A stretch of DNA of 64,000 nucleotides from positions 1-64,000 of the forward strand of contig JAFYHG010000022.1 in the NCBI GenBank assembly GCA_017539265.1, read 5' to 3'. Below the pieces are notes generated by a model, which saw nothing but the letters and a program-made list of their open reading frames with translations, was not told the DNA's origin and searched no databases. The stretch comes from Alphaproteobacteria bacterium (GTDB lineage: Bacteria > Pseudomonadota > Alphaproteobacteria > CAAHEQ01 > UBA3637). A program made the position numbers and the translations under genes. Of this stretch, positions 51,783 through 63,715 are shown in pieces; the stretch's first letter is position 1, and each line of letters begins with the position of its first letter.

Positions 51783-52361
51783 ATGAAAAAGTTATGGAAT
51801 TCAATTCGGGACAGGTTTGCCCCCAAATCCCAAGACGCAATTTTATTTAAGGCCTGCTGTGACGGAAACCCTCACGCGGCTCATGTTGCATTAAAGGCCG
51901 GTGCTAATCCCAATGCCCTCACCTATTTGGGTGAATACGGCTATAGCCCCTGGGAATATGAAACTCAATACACGGGTACGGTTCACGCAACCCCTCTAAT
52001 TATCGCCGCCACTTCCGCCATGGAAAGCGATGCTGCCGGCTACTATCAAATCGTTAAGATGTTGATGGATCACCCGCAGACAAACTTGAATTGTGTTGTA
52101 TCCGGTCATCGGGCCGAATGGCGCAGCGAACACCACCATAATGATGGCTATCCCCCTGATTTTGAGGAAGACTATAATTCCTCCCTCTATCAGGTTTTAA
52201 GCCAATTTGGCCAACCTCTGTCCACCCCGCCTGCCATTCCGTCAGATTTGTACCCCCTCTCACAACAAATGGCGGCATTTTTGCAAGGATCCTTATTGGA
52301 ACGTAAAGCAAAAGATCATCTGGCTCAAAAGGCTCAAGAACAAAAAGTTGCTTCCTTATAA
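51783..52361 (+). CDS. Ankyrin-repeat-like small protein
   Basis: A 192-residue protein with ankyrin-type repeats: DAILFKACCDGNPHAAHVALKAGANPNAL, then THATPLIIAATSA-like and YQIVKMLMDHPQTNLN segments. It has no signal peptide. The C-terminus is helical and charged. Ankyrin repeats bind proteins and are common in host-associated alphaproteobacteria; a cytoplasmic or exported binding role is possible. No ribosome-binding site lies close to the ATG. TAAGGAGGT lies 37 bases upstream with a hairpin between (arms GTTTTGGG and CCCAAAAC, 51752-51771). A bidirectional terminator follows. Confidence 0.75.
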   Translation: MKKLWNSIRDRFAPKSQDAILFKACCDGNPHAAHVALKAGANPNALTYLGEYGYSPWEYETQYTGTVHATPLIIAATSAMESDAAGYYQIVKMLMDHPQTNLNCVVSGHRAEWRSEHHHNDGYPPDFEEDYNSSLYQVLSQFGQPLSTPPAIPSDLYPLSQQMAAFLQGSLLERKAKDHLAQKAQEQKVASL

Positions 52362-52373
52362 GCCTATTCTATA

Positions 52374-52407
52374 AAAACGCCCCGTCATCAGGGGCGTTTT
52401 TTATTTT
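52374..52407. terminator. Bidirectional terminator
   Basis: Stem AACGCCCC / GGGGCGTT with a seven-base loop, an A-run on one side and TTTTATTTTT on the other, between two converging genes. Confidence 0.9.
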
Positions 52408-54227
52408 TCAAGCAATTTCTTTCTAAGGAACTGATGCGGATTAAGACTTCTGTCTTTTTTTTGTTCTTCCCTATACTCCAAAAAATCATCTATCCCAAAT
52501 CGGTGCCCCGTAGCACTGTAAAATTTCAATAATTCATTTAACCTAACGCTCGGGGCTTTGGCATCTCTGTCCCGTAAAGCCTGAATTTTGGGTTCTGCTT
52601 CTTTTTTTCTACGTTCAGACAATATATTTTTAATTTCTTTTTTTTCTGCCAACGATGACAGTTTCAATACTTTTTTTAAATAACACGCAGGCATCTTTTC
52701 AAGACTCTCCCGGATAAAGGCATCTAGTTTTAATTTATCCGAACTGTTTTTGATTTTCTTACTTTTTTGAATAAAAAGGTGGCATGCCTCCGGTGCATTA
52801 TTAATCGCCTCAAATACCGGCAATATAGTCCTAAAATCTTCGGGACGAACGACCTGAACTACTTTTAAAACCTCGTCACTTCCTATATATCCATACGCCC
52901 CCAACAAACGCCAATCCCGCTTTTGGATAGCCATCATCCGCCCTTCATCTTTTCTTTTCCCGTCTACCATAGCGTCTTGTGTGTCCCTTAAGTATTGGAC
53001 AAGGGATCTGGAATCACCCGTCTTTTTAAAATTTTCAAAAAAGACATCATACAAAAATTGTCCTTCATCATTCCGTTCCCTAAGCACCGCTGGATCCATG
53101 GTGGCAATTCCGCCAAAATTAATACGCGGATCAGCAAGAATGCTCAACAGCCCTCTGTTAATTCGTTCTTCCTCTTTCGCTTCCTGCATAAACTTTACCC
53201 CAATTGGTGTGTTTTCGGATACAAATTTGTGGTTTTGATCGGATAAGATATCTGCCATAGACCGCTTATCCTCCGGATGTTCCACAAAATACCGCAATAA
53301 TTTTTGGGTTACCTCTATTGCTTCATTATTTTGTTCCGTTTTCTCCTGCATCTGCCCCGAAAATACTTCCAATATAGAACCATGGGCATCATAATCTTCA
53401 TCAGTCGGCTCAATCTTATTCAAGGTTAAAATTTCCTCTTCTGGCCGAACGGGCATCAACATAAAAGGCTGTTTAATCAAATTTAAACTGATTCGATTAT
53501 TCAAATTATCTGCATCCAATAACCAATCATCAGCATATTTAGGGTCATTTTGCGCAATAATATGAAAATGCTTGGCGCCGAAACTTTGTTTAAGGGGACG
53601 CCGTGATGAAAAGTGCATCATCCGCAAATTTCCCATCAATTCTTTTTCCTGCCCCGGATAAAATTCGGCCAATTTTTCCGACATCATTTGTTCCAACCGG
53701 AAAGACACCATTCCCCCATGACAATGCGATACCAGAGTAATATTTTGCAGATTTTTCCGTATTTCGGAAACAGAACGTTTTTCCCCTTTTTCATCTGCAA
53801 TCAAAGGAAATAAAAAAGCATCAAAAAAAGGTTTCCAATAATCTTTAAGGCTCGCCGTATCTCTCCTTTGAGATTCTTCATCCCCGAAAAATTTATTTTC
53901 ACCTACCTCATGTATAACTGACTCCCTATGCTTGGAAGAATCTTGAAACGTATATCCCAATCCGTATAAATGGGGCATATCTTCAGGTTTCATCCCCGCC
54001 AGCATCAACATTTTTTCAACAACCTTACAATGACCGTTTATTTCTTTCGGCGTTTTTGCCGACGCATCCCCAGGCAGGAAAAGAACGCTTTTTTTATCCA
54101 AAAAGACGTCGTTTCTCTCAGGTTCTTTACCTATTTCTGACGAATAAATAACTCGAAAACCGTGCGGGGCATCACTTTTTTTGACCCGTTCTCCCAAAGT
54201 ATAAGAATCTGTTTCCCGCTTAAACAT
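52401..54227 (-). CDS. Effector-like protein with alpha/beta-hydrolase-type Cys elbow
   Basis: The ATG at 54227 has GGAGG ten bases upstream; the longer start at 54251 overlaps a -10 box. The 608-residue product has an N-terminal alpha/beta-hydrolase-like part: the strand SVLFLPGD, GHCKVVEKMLMLAG and the elbow ITLVSHCHGGMVSF, where Cys169 takes the place of the usual nucleophilic Ser. LDADNLNNR may supply an acid. The C-terminal two-thirds is helical, charged and unrecognised, ending in a basic tail. There is no signal peptide. Large size, helical tail and lipase-like head recall secreted effectors. This is inference. Confidence 0.65.
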   Translation of the reverse strand: MFKRETDSYTLGERVKKSDAPHGFRVIYSSEIGKEPERNDVFLDKKSVLFLPGDASAKTPKEINGHCKVVEKMLMLAGMKPEDMPHLYGLGYTFQDSSKHRESVIHEVGENKFFGDEESQRRDTASLKDYWKPFFDAFLFPLIADEKGEKRSVSEIRKNLQNITLVSHCHGGMVSFRLEQMMSEKLAEFYPGQEKELMGNLRMMHFSSRRPLKQSFGAKHFHIIAQNDPKYADDWLLDADNLNNRISLNLIKQPFMLMPVRPEEEILTLNKIEPTDEDYDAHGSILEVFSGQMQEKTEQNNEAIEVTQKLLRYFVEHPEDKRSMADILSDQNHKFVSENTPIGVKFMQEAKEEERINRGLLSILADPRINFGGIATMDPAVLRERNDEGQFLYDVFFENFKKTGDSRSLVQYLRDTQDAMVDGKRKDEGRMMAIQKRDWRLLGAYGYIGSDEVLKVVQVVRPEDFRTILPVFEAINNAPEACHLFIQKSKKIKNSSDKLKLDAFIRESLEKMPACYLKKVLKLSSLAEKKEIKNILSERRKKEAEPKIQALRDRDAKAPSVRLNELLKFYSATGHRFGIDDFLEYREEQKKDRSLNPHQFLRKKLLEK

Positions 54228-54249
54228 ATCCGATAGCCCTCCAACCCTC

Positions 54250-54277
54250 ATTATACCATATTCTGCATAAAATGCAA
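54250..54277 (-). promoter_or_regulatory. Promoter of the alpha/beta-hydrolase-like protein gene
   Basis: Minus strand TTGCAT, 16 bp, TATAAT, 22 bp upstream of the ATG at 54227. Confidence 0.6.
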
Positions 54278-54300
54278 ATATTACCTTTTTCGGGGTATGA

Positions 54301-54327
54301 AAAAGGCCCCTTTGAAAGGGGCCTTTT
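54301..54327. terminator. Terminator after rpoC
   Basis: Stem AAAAGGCCCCTTT / AAAGGGGCCTTTT, an almost complete palindrome with a one-base centre, ending the rplJ-rpoC transcript (minus strand). Confidence 0.85.
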
Positions 54328-54339
54328 CAATGCTTTTAC

Positions 54340-57300
54340 CTAGCTGGCATTTGCCGTTTCTTTGTTTCTGGCATCCACGATTTCGCGATCGCGTTCCAAT
54401 GCAATTTGTTTCAGACGTTGCATTTCGGCACCTGTTCCGGCCGGAATTAAACGTCCAACAATCACATTTTCCTTCAGACCATGCAAAGAATCCCGTTTTC
54501 CGGCAACGGCCGCTTCCGTCAAAACCCGAGTGGTTTCTTGGAACGATGCCGCCGAAATAAATGACTTGGTCTGCAAACTGGCCTTCGTGATACCTAACAA
54601 GACCAACGAAGCTTTCGCTTCCCGTCCGCCGGCTTTAACGGCCTTGGCGTTTTCGGCGATCAACGTATCTTTATCAATTTGTTCGCCCACCAACAAAGTC
54701 GTATCACCCGGATCGGTCACTTCCATCTTGCGCATCATCTGACGCACGATAACTTCGATGTGCTTATCGTTGATTTTCACACCCTGCAAGCGATACACGG
54801 CCTGCACTTCTTTAATCATATAGTGTGCCAACGCTTCCACGCCCAAGATTCGCAAAATATCATGCGGTACCAAAGCGCCTTCAACAATCAGGTCACCTTT
54901 TTGCACAATATCGCCTTCATGGACAGCCACCGACCGACCTTTCGGGATCAGGTATTCACGCTTGTCCTGTTCGTTTTCAGAAACGACAAACACGCGCCGT
55001 TTAGCCTTGAAATCGGCTCCAAACTCAACCCGACCGTCAATTTCCGAAATGATAGCCGCATCTTTTGGACGCCGTGCTTCAAAGAGTTCCGCCACCCGCG
55101 GCAAACCGCCGGTAATATCACGAGTCTTTGTAGATTCTCTCGGTAATCTGGCAATCACATCACCAGGTCCGACCTGTTGTCCGTTCGTCACGGTCACAAC
55201 GGCATCAGCCGCCAAATAGTAGCGTGCTTCCGCACCGCTGGCCGACTTATAGATCTTACCTTTTTCGTTCAAAAGGGCGATATGCGGTTTTCTGCCTTGT
55301 TTTGACGATTGTTGCCGCCAATCCATAACCACCGTTGAAGAAAGTCCTGTTGCTTCATCAACAACCTGACGCACGGTTTCCCCGTCCACCAGGTCTTCAA
55401 ATTTAACGGTACCGGCTTTATCAACGATAATCGGAGTTGTATACGGATCCCATTCTGCCAAACGTGTTCCTTTCGTCACTTTTTGACCGTTTGTTACCAT
55501 CAATTTACCGCCATAAGGCACCCGATGGCGTGCTTTTTCACGTCCGCCCGCATCCAACAACGAAATTTCGCTGTTACGTGATAAGACAATCACTTCACCG
55601 GCCGAGTTCTTGATGGTATTGCAGTTTGTTAATTTAATCTTGGCATCAAAGGCCGCATCAATACTGGATTGCTCTGCACCACGTTGCGCCGCACCACCGA
55701 TGTGGAAGGTACGCATCGTCAACTGAGTTCCCGGTTCACCAATGGATTGCGCGGCAATAATACCGACCGCTTCCCCAAGGTTCACTGCCGTTCCCCGAGC
55801 CAAATCGCGTCCATAACAAGCCGCACAAATACCGTCTTCGGCTTCACAGGTTAAGACCGACCGAATTTTCACTGAATCCACGCCGGCCGCGTCAATCTTT
55901 TCCACATCGCTTTCATCGATTAAGTGATTTTTGGAAACGATAACTTCGCCGGTTGTCGGGTTCTTAATATCTTCCGCAGCCGTCCGACCCAAGATCCGTT
56001 CACCGGTTGTAGCAATCACATCACCGCCTTCGATAATCGGTTGGATGGTAATCCCTTTATCGGTACCGCAATCTTCCATTGTAATAATAGCATCTTGTGC
56101 CACGTCAACCAAACGCCGTGTCAAGTAACCTGAGTTAGCTGTTTTAAGGGCCGTATCCGCCAAACCTTTTCTGGCACCGTGGGTTGAGTTAAAGTATTCC
56201 ATAACCGTCAAACCTTCTTTAAAGTTCGACCGAATAGGTGTTTCAATAATTTCACCATTCGGTTTCGCCATAAGGCCGCGCATACCGGCCAACTGCCGCA
56301 TCTGAGCCGCCGAACCACGAGCACCTGAATTCGCCATCATAAAGACTGAGTTCACAGGCTTACCCGGTTCAATTTTGGAAATTCCCTTCATCATGGCTTC
56401 CGAAATAGCATCCGTACAGGCTGCCCAAGCGTCTACCACTTTGTTGTATTTTTCCAAACGGGTAATCAAACCGTCTTGGTATTGACGTTCATATTCATTG
56501 GTTTTCTTTTCCGTTTCGGCCAACAATTTTTTCTTTTCTGCCGGCACGATTAAGTCGTCTTTACCAAATGAAATACCCGACAAAGCCGCTTGCCGATATC
56601 CAAGGCCCATAATCCGGTCCGCAAAGATACATGTTTCTTTCTGACCGCAGAACCGATATACGGCATCGATGATATCCGACACTTCCTTCTTACGAATAAG
56701 GCGGTTCATCAAACTGAACGGAATCTTACTGTTATCCGGAAGCAGTGCCGCCAACTTCATCCGCCCCGGCGTCGTTTCCACAACGCGAGTATTCTTGACA
56801 CCATTGTCTTCCATGATGGTCAATCTTACTTTAATCTTGGAATGGAGTGTTACCACTTTGTTGAACAAAGCATGTTCAATTTCCTGCGGGCAAGAAAAGG
56901 CCATGCCTTCCCCCGGTTCCCCGTCCAAAGCCATCGACATATAGTAAAGACCCAAAATAACGTCCTGTGTCGGCACAATAATCGGTTTTCCCGAAGCCGG
57001 TGACAAGATGTTGTTTGTTGACATCATCAAGACCCGAGCTTCCAATTGAGCTTCCATCGACAAAGGAACGTGCACGGCCATCTGGTCACCGTCAAAGTCC
57101 GCGTTAAAGGCTGTACAAACCAACGGATGCAACTGAATGGCTTTACCTTCAATCAACACTGGTTCAAAGGCCTGAATACCGAGTCTATGCAACGTCGGCG
57201 CACGGTTTAACAACACCGGATGCTCCCGAATGACTTCGGATAAGATATCCCACACCTCCGGACGTTCTTTTTCCACCATTTTCTTGGCGGCTTTAATTGT

Positions 57301-58479
57301 CGAAGCCATACCGTATTGTTCCAGTTTCGAATAAATAAACGGCTTAAACAATTCCAAAGCCATTCTCTTCGGCAAACCGCATTGATGTAACATCAATTCC
57401 GGCCCCACGGTAATCACGGAACGACCTGAATAGTCCACCCGTTTTCCGAGGAGGTTTTGACGGAACCGACCCTGTTTACCTTTTAACATATCCGCCAAGG
57501 ATTTAAGCGGCCGTTTATTCATACCGGCCACAGCCCGACCCCGACGACCGTTATCAAACAAGGCATCAACGGCTTCTTGCAACATCCGTTTTTCATTACG
57601 GATAATGATTTCCGGTGCGCGCAATTCCAACAACCGTTTCAACCGGTTATTCCGGTTAATCACACGGCGATATAAATCGTTCAAGTCAGATGTCGCAAAC
57701 CGACCACCGTCCAATGGAACCAAAGGCCGTAATTCCGGTGGAATAACCGGCAACACATCCAACACCATCCATTCCGGACGGGAACCGGATTCCAAGAAGG
57801 CTTCCACCAACTTTAATTTTTTCACGATTTTTTTGCGCTTCATATCGGATTTGGTTTCAATAAGTTCCGCCCGCAATGTTTTTGCTTCGGCGGCCAAATC
57901 GATTTGAGCCAACATTTCCTTAATGGCTTCGGCACCGATTCCGACGCGGAAAGCATCTTCCCCGTATTCTTCCAAAGCTGCCTGATATTGTTCTTCCGTC
58001 AATAAATCATGCAGTTTTAAGGCCGTCAACCCCGGCTCGATCACGATGTATTTTTCGAAATAGAGCACCGCTTCCAAATTTTTAAGCATCATATCAAGCA
58101 ATGTTCCGATCCGACTCGGCAGCGATTTTAAAAACCAAATATGCGTCACCGGTGCGGCCAATTCAATATGCCCCATCCGTTCACGACGCACTTTCGAAAG
58201 CGTCACTTCCACACCGCACTTTTCGCAAGTAATACCACGATATTTCATACGTTTATATTTACCGCACAAACATTCATAATCTTTTACCGGTCCGAAGATT
58301 TTAGCGCAGAACAGACCGTCTTTTTCGGGCTTAAAAGTCCGATAATTGATGGTTTCCGGTCTGGTCACTTCACCATAGGACCAACTCCGGATTTTTTCCG
58401 GAGACGCGATAGAAATCCGAATATCGTCAAAAGATTGCGGGTTAGCCACAGGATTAAAATTACTAATAAGTTCGTTCAT
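54340..58479 (-). CDS. rpoC: DNA-directed RNA polymerase subunit beta'
   Basis: The 1379-residue protein has the N-terminal zinc finger [21 protein letters not shown], the absolutely conserved [12 protein letters not shown] that holds the catalytic Mg2+, the bridge-helix/trigger-loop region ([24 protein letters not shown] and [10 protein letters not shown] in pieces) and the second zinc site [16 protein letters not shown]. It forms the catalytic core of RNA polymerase with RpoB. It begins 15 bp after rpoB, and a strong terminator follows. Confidence 0.99.
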   Translation of the reverse strand: MNELISNFNPVANPQSFDDIRISIASPEKIRSWSYGEVTRPETINYRTFKPEKDGLFCAKIFGPVKDYECLCGKYKRMKYRGITCEKCGVEVTLSKVRRERMGHIELAAPVTHIWFLKSLPSRIGTLLDMMLKNLEAVLYFEKYIVIEPGLTALKLHDLLTEEQYQAALEEYGEDAFRVGIGAEAIKEMLAQIDLAAEAKTLRAELIETKSDMKRKKIVKKLKLVEAFLESGSRPEWMVLDVLPVIPPELRPLVPLDGGRFATSDLNDLYRRVINRNNRLKRLLELRAPEIIIRNEKRMLQEAVDALFDNGRRGRAVAGMNKRPLKSLADMLKGKQGRFRQNLLGKRVDYSGRSVITVGPELMLHQCGLPKRMALELFKPFIYSKLEQYGMASTIKAAKKMVEKERPEVWDILSEVIREHPVLLNRAPTLHRLGIQAFEPVLIEGKAIQLHPLVCTAFNADFDGDQMAVHVPLSMEAQLEARVLMMSTNNILSPASGKPIIVPTQDVILGLYYMSMALDGEPGEGMAFSCPQEIEHALFNKVVTLHSKIKVRLTIMEDNGVKNTRVVETTPGRMKLAALLPDNSKIPFSLMNRLIRKKEVSDIIDAVYRFCGQKETCIFADRIMGLGYRQAALSGISFGKDDLIVPAEKKKLLAETEKKTNEYERQYQDGLITRLEKYNKVVDAWAACTDAISEAMMKGISKIEPGKPVNSVFMMANSGARGSAAQMRQLAGMRGLMAKPNGEIIETPIRSNFKEGLTVMEYFNSTHGARKGLADTALKTANSGYLTRRLVDVAQDAIITMEDCGTDKGITIQPIIEGGDVIATTGERILGRTAAEDIKNPTTGEVIVSKNHLIDESDVEKIDAAGVDSVKIRSVLTCEAEDGICAACYGRDLARGTAVNLGEAVGIIAAQSIGEPGTQLTMRTFHIGGAAQRGAEQSSIDAAFDAKIKLTNCNTIKNSAGEVIVLSRNSEISLLDAGGREKARHRVPYGGKLMVTNGQKVTKGTRLAEWDPYTTPIIVDKAGTVKFEDLVDGETVRQVVDEATGLSSTVVMDWRQQSSKQGRKPHIALLNEKGKIYKSASGAEARYYLAADAVVTVTNGQQVGPGDVIARLPRESTKTRDITGGLPRVAELFEARRPKDAAIISEIDGRVEFGADFKAKRRVFVVSENEQDKREYLIPKGRSVAVHEGDIVQKGDLIVEGALVPHDILRILGVEALAHYMIKEVQAVYRLQGVKINDKHIEVIVRQMMRKMEVTDPGDTTLLVGEQIDKDTLIAENAKAVKAGGREAKASLVLLGITKASLQTKSFISAASFQETTRVLTEAAVAGKRDSLHGLKENVIVGRLIPAGTGAEMQRLKQIALERDREIVDARNKETANAS

Positions 58480-58494
58480 TTTTATTGCCTCTTA

Positions 58495-61400
58495 TTATTT
58501 GGTTTCGTTTTGGTTTAATTCCACATCTAGCGCGAGTGACTTCATTTCTTTCGTCAACACGTTAAACGATTCCGGAATACCGGTTTCAAAGTTATTATCG
58601 CCCCGAATGATGGTCTCATAGGCCTTAATACGCCCCGACACGTCATCGGACTTGATCGTCAGAATTTCCTGCAGGGTATAGGCTGCGCCATAGGCTTCCA
58701 AAGCCCACACTTCCATTTCCCCGAATCTCTGACCACCAAATTGAGCCTTACCGCTTAAGGGTTGTTGCGTGACCAAACTGTAAGGACCGATCGAACGTGC
58801 GTGAATCTTTTCGTCAACCAAGTGGTGCAACTTCAACATATACATGTATCCGATTGTCACCGGCCGATCGAACGGTTCACCCGTCAATCCGTCATAGAGC
58901 GTCACTTGCCCCGATACATTCAGGCCCGCCATCTTCAGCATATTGTCAATATCATCTTGATGTGCCCCGTCAAACACCGGCGTTGCAATAGGAATACCCT
59001 CTTTTAAGTTTTCACTCATCGCCAATAATTCCGTATCCGTCATATCGGCAATTTTCTTTTTATATTCCCGTTCACCATAGATTTCTTTCAGTTTTGCTTT
59101 CAACTCATCCACTTTGGCCTTTTTGGCTTTAATGGCATCAACAATGGCACCGACCTGACGGCCAAGTTCCCGACAAGCATATCCCAAATGTGTTTCCAAA
59201 ATCTGACCCACATTCATACGCGACGGCACACCCAAGGGGTTCAACACGATATCCATCGGCGTTCCGTCTTCGGTATAAGGCATATCTTCAATCGGAAGTA
59301 CCCGTGATACCACACCTTTGTTTCCGTGCCGACCGGACATTTTATCACCCGGTTGCAATTTCCGCTTTGTCGCAATAAAGACCTTAATTTTCTTAAGTTC
59401 CCCTGCCATCATTTCATCACCGCGTTGTAATTTTTCAACCCGATTTTCAAATTTCTTTTGCAGGTTTGTTTCCGCTTCATCCAAAGTTTTCAAAAGCTGT
59501 TCAATTTCTTTCATCACTTTATCATTGGACACATTGATTTTTCTTAAATCAACATTTTTAACGGCAGCCAAAGCATCAGCGGTCAGGACCGTGCCGGCTT
59601 TAAATCCGGTTGCTTTAGATACCTTTTGACCGGCCAACAATCCACGGATACGATCATAAAAACTGCCTTGAATAATGGCTTTTTCGTCATCGCGATCTTT
59701 GGCGAGTCTGCTGATTTCGGCCTGTTCAATCGACAAAGCCCGTTCATCTTTTTCAAGGCCCCGCCGTGTAAAGACACGCACGTCAACCACCGTTCCGGAA
59801 ATTCCCGGCGGCACGCGTAATGAACTGTCCCGCACATCGGCTGCTTTTTCACCAAAGATGGTTCTGAGCAATTTTTCTTCCGGTGTCATGATTGTTTCAC
59901 CTTTCGGTGTCACACGACCGACCAAGATATCACCGGCCTTTACTTCCGCACCGATATAAATCACACCGGTTTCATCCAGGTTTTTCAATCCTTCTTCACC
60001 GACATTCGGAATATCGCGTGTAATTTCTTCTTGCCCAAGTTTTGTATCTCTGGCCGTCACTTCAAATTCTTCCAAGTGAATTGACGTAAAGACATCATCC
60101 CGTGCAATACGTTCCGAAATCAGAACAGAGTCTTCATAGTTATATCCGTTCCACGGCATAAAGGCCACCAAAACATTCCGTCCCAAGGCCAATTCGCCCA
60201 ATTGTGTACAAGGACCGTCCGCGATAATATCACCTTTAGATACCACATCACCGGTTTTTACAATCGGTTGTTGTGTCATACAGGTTCCTTGATTGGATCT
60301 TTGGAATTTTTCCAATGTATAAATATCCACACCCGAAGCCGTGCTGCTTAATTCATCTGTCGCACGAATAACGATACGGCTGGAATCCACTTGTTGGACA
60401 ACACCCGAACGCTTTGCTGTAATAGCGGCTTTCGAATCCTTTGCCACAACAGCTTCCATACCTGTCCCGACGAGAGGAGCCTGCACCTTCAACAGAGGCA
60501 CACCCTGCCGTTGCATGTTCGAACCCATCAATGCCCGGTTAGCGTCATCGTTTTCAAGGAACGGAATAAGGGCTGCCGCCACCGATACCACTTGTTTCGG
60601 CGATACGTCAATCATGTCCACTTCCTCGGGTTTGGCCAATATCACTTCGCCTGCTTTACGGCAAGTTACCAATTCTTCGGTCAATTCCCCTTTATCGCTC
60701 AATTTAGCATTGGCTTGCGCGATTGTATGTCTGGCTTCTTCCATTGCCGACAAATAAACCACTTCATCTGTCACTTTACCGTCCACAACTTTCCGATACG
60801 GCGTTTCAATAAAGCCGTATTTGTTGATTCGGGCATAGCTTGCCAATGAGTTAATCAAACCGATGTTCTGACCTTCCGGCGATTCAATCGGGCAAATCCG
60901 TCCATAGTGTGTCGGATGCACGTCGCGCACTTCCATACCGGCGCGATCGCGGGTAAGACCTCCCGGTCCCAAAGCCGACAAACGGCGCTTGTGTGTAATT
61001 TCCGAAAGCGGATTGTTTTGATCCATGAATTGACTCAGCTGACTGCTCGCAAAGAATTCCCGAACTGCCGCCGACAAAGGCTTTGCGTTAATTAAATCAT
61101 ACGGCATCACCGAATCGATTTCGCTGGAAGTCATCCGTTCACGGATCATTCTTTCCATACGCAAAAGGCCTAAACGATATTGATTTTCCATCAATTCCCC
61201 GACCGGTCTTACCCGCCGGTTACCCAGGTTATCAATATCATCAATTTCACCTTGTCCGTCTTTAATTTCCACTAAAGTCTTCAAGATCTTTAAGATATCT
61301 TCTTTACGTAAAACACGCACGGAATCGGGTACTTCTTCATTGTTAAACCCAAGCCTTGCATTCATTTTTACACGACCCACTGCCGACAAATCGTAGTGTT

Positions 61401-62676
61401 CCAAATCAAAGAACATCCCGCGGAATAAAGTATCAGCCGTTTCCACAACCGGCAATTCGCCCGGCCGCATAATCTTATAAATATCAATTAAGGCTTCTTC
61501 CCGCGTTGTGTTTTTATCCGCCACCAACGTGTTGCGGATATAGGGTCCTACCCGCACATAATCCACATGCAACAAAGGCAGTTCCTTTAATTTAATTTCT
61601 TTTATCTTGGCAAAATCATCTTCCGTCAGTTCATCACCGGCTTCCAAAATAACTTCACCCGTTTTTTCATCAACGATATCCGTTGCGACAAAACGACCAG
61701 AAAGTTCTTCTTCCGGTAAAACATATTCTTCCAAACCGTCTTTTTGTAATTTTTTCGCTTTGGCAGAAACCAATTTTTGACCTTTTTCAAAAACAACTTT
61801 GCCCGTTTTGGCATCCACCAAATCAAAGGAAAGTTTTTGTCCTTTCAAAAGATCTGGATTATATTCTGTTTTCCACCCTTTTTTGTCTTTTTTGAAAACA
61901 ACCGTCTGATAGAAATAGTTTAAAATTTCTTCTTTTCCCATACCATAAACATCCGACGGATCGATTTCTTTGCCCTCTTTTTGGGCTTCCAACCGTTTTT
62001 GAACGGTGTAATCACTATCCAACGCATAAAGAAGTGATGACACCGGCAATTTCCGACGACGGTCAATTCGAACATAAATTAAATCTTTGGCATCGAATTC
62101 AAAGTCGATCCAGGAACCGCGATAGGGGATAATCCGCGCGGCAAAGAGGAATTTACCCGAAGAATGTGTTTCCCCGTTATCATGATCAAAGAACACACCC
62201 GGGGATCTGTGCATCTGGGACACGACAACCCGTTCTGTTCCGTTCACGATAAAGGTCCCTTTGTCCGTCATTAACGGCAAATCGCCCATGTAAACATCTT
62301 GTTCCTTAATATCGCGGATAGAACGCACACCCGTTGCGGAATCAATATCCCACACAACTAAACGAAGGGTCGCACGCACCGGCGCCGCAAAAGTCAAACT
62401 GCGTCTTAAACACTCATCCACATCAAATTTCGGTTCGTCCAATTCATATTTGATGAATTCCAAATCCCCGCGTCCCGCGAAATCGTGAATCGGAAAGATA
62501 GATTTGAAAACGGCTTGTAATCCCGAATCGGCGCGCTTATCAACGGGCACACCCCATTGTAAAAATTCTTTGTAAGATTCGGTTTGGACTCCGATTAAGT
62601 TCGGCATTTGGGCAACAGCTTCAATTTTTCCGAAATTTTTACGAACTCTTCTGCGATTCGTTTCTTGTTTAATCAT
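58495..62676 (-). CDS. rpoB: DNA-directed RNA polymerase subunit beta
   Basis: I place the start at ATG 62676 ([17 protein letters not shown]), with GGGGAAAA upstream; the frame's longer start at 62724 has no site and no homology. The 1393-residue product has the rifampicin-pocket region [37 protein letters not shown] and [14 protein letters not shown] in their usual order, [29 protein letters not shown], and the C-terminal [27 protein letters not shown]. Residues at the rifampicin site look wild-type ([17 protein letters not shown]). Confidence 0.98.
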   Translation of the reverse strand: MIKQETNRRRVRKNFGKIEAVAQMPNLIGVQTESYKEFLQWGVPVDKRADSGLQAVFKSIFPIHDFAGRGDLEFIKYELDEPKFDVDECLRRSLTFAAPVRATLRLVVWDIDSATGVRSIRDIKEQDVYMGDLPLMTDKGTFIVNGTERVVVSQMHRSPGVFFDHDNGETHSSGKFLFAARIIPYRGSWIDFEFDAKDLIYVRIDRRRKLPVSSLLYALDSDYTVQKRLEAQKEGKEIDPSDVYGMGKEEILNYFYQTVVFKKDKKGWKTEYNPDLLKGQKLSFDLVDAKTGKVVFEKGQKLVSAKAKKLQKDGLEEYVLPEEELSGRFVATDIVDEKTGEVILEAGDELTEDDFAKIKEIKLKELPLLHVDYVRVGPYIRNTLVADKNTTREEALIDIYKIMRPGELPVVETADTLFRGMFFDLEHYDLSAVGRVKMNARLGFNNEEVPDSVRVLRKEDILKILKTLVEIKDGQGEIDDIDNLGNRRVRPVGELMENQYRLGLLRMERMIRERMTSSEIDSVMPYDLINAKPLSAAVREFFASSQLSQFMDQNNPLSEITHKRRLSALGPGGLTRDRAGMEVRDVHPTHYGRICPIESPEGQNIGLINSLASYARINKYGFIETPYRKVVDGKVTDEVVYLSAMEEARHTIAQANAKLSDKGELTEELVTCRKAGEVILAKPEEVDMIDVSPKQVVSVAAALIPFLENDDANRALMGSNMQRQGVPLLKVQAPLVGTGMEAVVAKDSKAAITAKRSGVVQQVDSSRIVIRATDELSSTASGVDIYTLEKFQRSNQGTCMTQQPIVKTGDVVSKGDIIADGPCTQLGELALGRNVLVAFMPWNGYNYEDSVLISERIARDDVFTSIHLEEFEVTARDTKLGQEEITRDIPNVGEEGLKNLDETGVIYIGAEVKAGDILVGRVTPKGETIMTPEEKLLRTIFGEKAADVRDSSLRVPPGISGTVVDVRVFTRRGLEKDERALSIEQAEISRLAKDRDDEKAIIQGSFYDRIRGLLAGQKVSKATGFKAGTVLTADALAAVKNVDLRKINVSNDKVMKEIEQLLKTLDEAETNLQKKFENRVEKLQRGDEMMAGELKKIKVFIATKRKLQPGDKMSGRHGNKGVVSRVLPIEDMPYTEDGTPMDIVLNPLGVPSRMNVGQILETHLGYACRELGRQVGAIVDAIKAKKAKVDELKAKLKEIYGEREYKKKIADMTDTELLAMSENLKEGIPIATPVFDGAHQDDIDNMLKMAGLNVSGQVTLYDGLTGEPFDRPVTIGYMYMLKLHHLVDEKIHARSIGPYSLVTQQPLSGKAQFGGQRFGEMEVWALEAYGAAYTLQEILTIKSDDVSGRIKAYETIIRGDNNFETGIPESFNVLTKEMKSLALDVELNQNETK

Positions 62677-62815
62677 GCGTTTTTCCCCATATAGTTTAAA
62701 AAATTCTGGCCGGTGAAAGGGCACCGGGACCCATAAAGTCTTTATTTACCGGTATCGGGCCGACATCAAATTCCCACTGGAATCGATGCGACCCAATCCG
62801 TTTTTGAAGCAAAAA

Positions 62816-63181
62816 TTACTTCAATTCAACCTTAGCACCAGCGGCTTCGAGTTGTTTCTTTAATTTTTCGGCTTCGTCTTTGGCAACACCTTTCTTGACT
62901 TCTTTCGGAGCACCTTCAACGAGGTCTTTAGCTTCTTTCAGGCCTAAACCGGTAATTGTACGAACTTCCTTAATCACGGCGATTTTGTTTGCTCCGCCAT
63001 CGGCCAAGATCACATCAAATTCGGTCTTTTCTTCAGCAGCAGCACCAGCACCGGCCGCAGCAACAGCCACCGGAGCAGCAGCAGAAACGCCCCATTTTTC
63101 TTCTAACATTTTTGCAAGTTCTGCAGCTTCCATAACGGTCAAAGCCGACAGTTCATCAATAATTTTGTTTAAATCAGTCAT
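62816..63181 (-). CDS. rplL: 50S ribosomal protein L7/L12
   Basis: A 121-residue protein with the N-terminal dimerisation helix ([28 protein letters not shown]), an Ala-rich hinge, and the C-terminal domain with [20 protein letters not shown] and [12 protein letters not shown]. It forms the ribosomal stalk that recruits GTPase factors. AAAAGGAA lies upstream of the ATG. It follows rplJ in the usual order. Confidence 0.98.
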   Translation of the reverse strand: MTDLNKIIDELSALTVMEAAELAKMLEEKWGVSAAAPVAVAAAGAGAAAEEKTEFDVILADGGANKIAVIKEVRTITGLGLKEAKDLVEGAPKEVKKGVAKDEAEKLKKQLEAAGAKVELK

Positions 63182-63226
63182 TTTATATTTTCCTTTTTGT
63201 TTGTTAATTGTATTTAAAAATAATTG

Positions 63227-63715
63227 CTAAGCAGCAGCCTGTTCCTTCTCGGAATAAGCTTTTGCCAATCTGGCCAATTGTCCGCCAGGAGCCTGCAACA
63301 ATCCCACCAATTTGCCGCGCAGTTCGTCCAAGGACGGTAAAGCTGCCAAAGATTGAATCGTCTTTGCATCAACTTTTTGTCCGTTCATGATACCACCGAC
63401 AATTTCAAAGCGGTCACTGTCCTTGGCCATCTTTGCTACAGCGCGTGAAGCAGCAATTTCATCTGCCGAGTACGCAATAGCCGTCGGGCCAACCAACAAA
63501 TCCGCCATGGATTCGCAAGGTGTTCCTGCCAGAGCCAATTTTGCCAAACGATTTTTAGCAACACGATAACTGGCACCGTCTTTACGAACATTGTTCCGCA
63601 AAGTCGTCGTTTCTTCCATGTTTAATCCGTTATTACGAACTACCACGACTAAAGCCGACTTAGCAAACACATCTTTCAGTTCGGTGATCAGTTGTTGTTT
63701 TTCTTCACGTTTCAC
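63227..63715 (-). CDS. rplJ: 50S ribosomal protein L10
   Basis: The 162-residue protein starts at GTG with GGAGACA upstream. It has the L10 pattern KREEKQQLITELKDVFAKSALVVVVRNNGL in pieces, SYRVAKNRLAKLAL, LVGPTAIAYS and SLDELRGKLVGLLQAPGGQLARL; the C-terminal helix carries L12 dimers. It forms the stalk base and, with L12, represses its own operon through the leader upstream. Confidence 0.98.
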   Translation of the reverse strand: MKREEKQQLITELKDVFAKSALVVVVRNNGLNMEETTTLRNNVRKDGASYRVAKNRLAKLALAGTPCESMADLLVGPTAIAYSADEIAASRAVAKMAKDSDRFEIVGGIMNGQKVDAKTIQSLAALPSLDELRGKLVGLLQAPGGQLARLAKAYSEKEQAAA

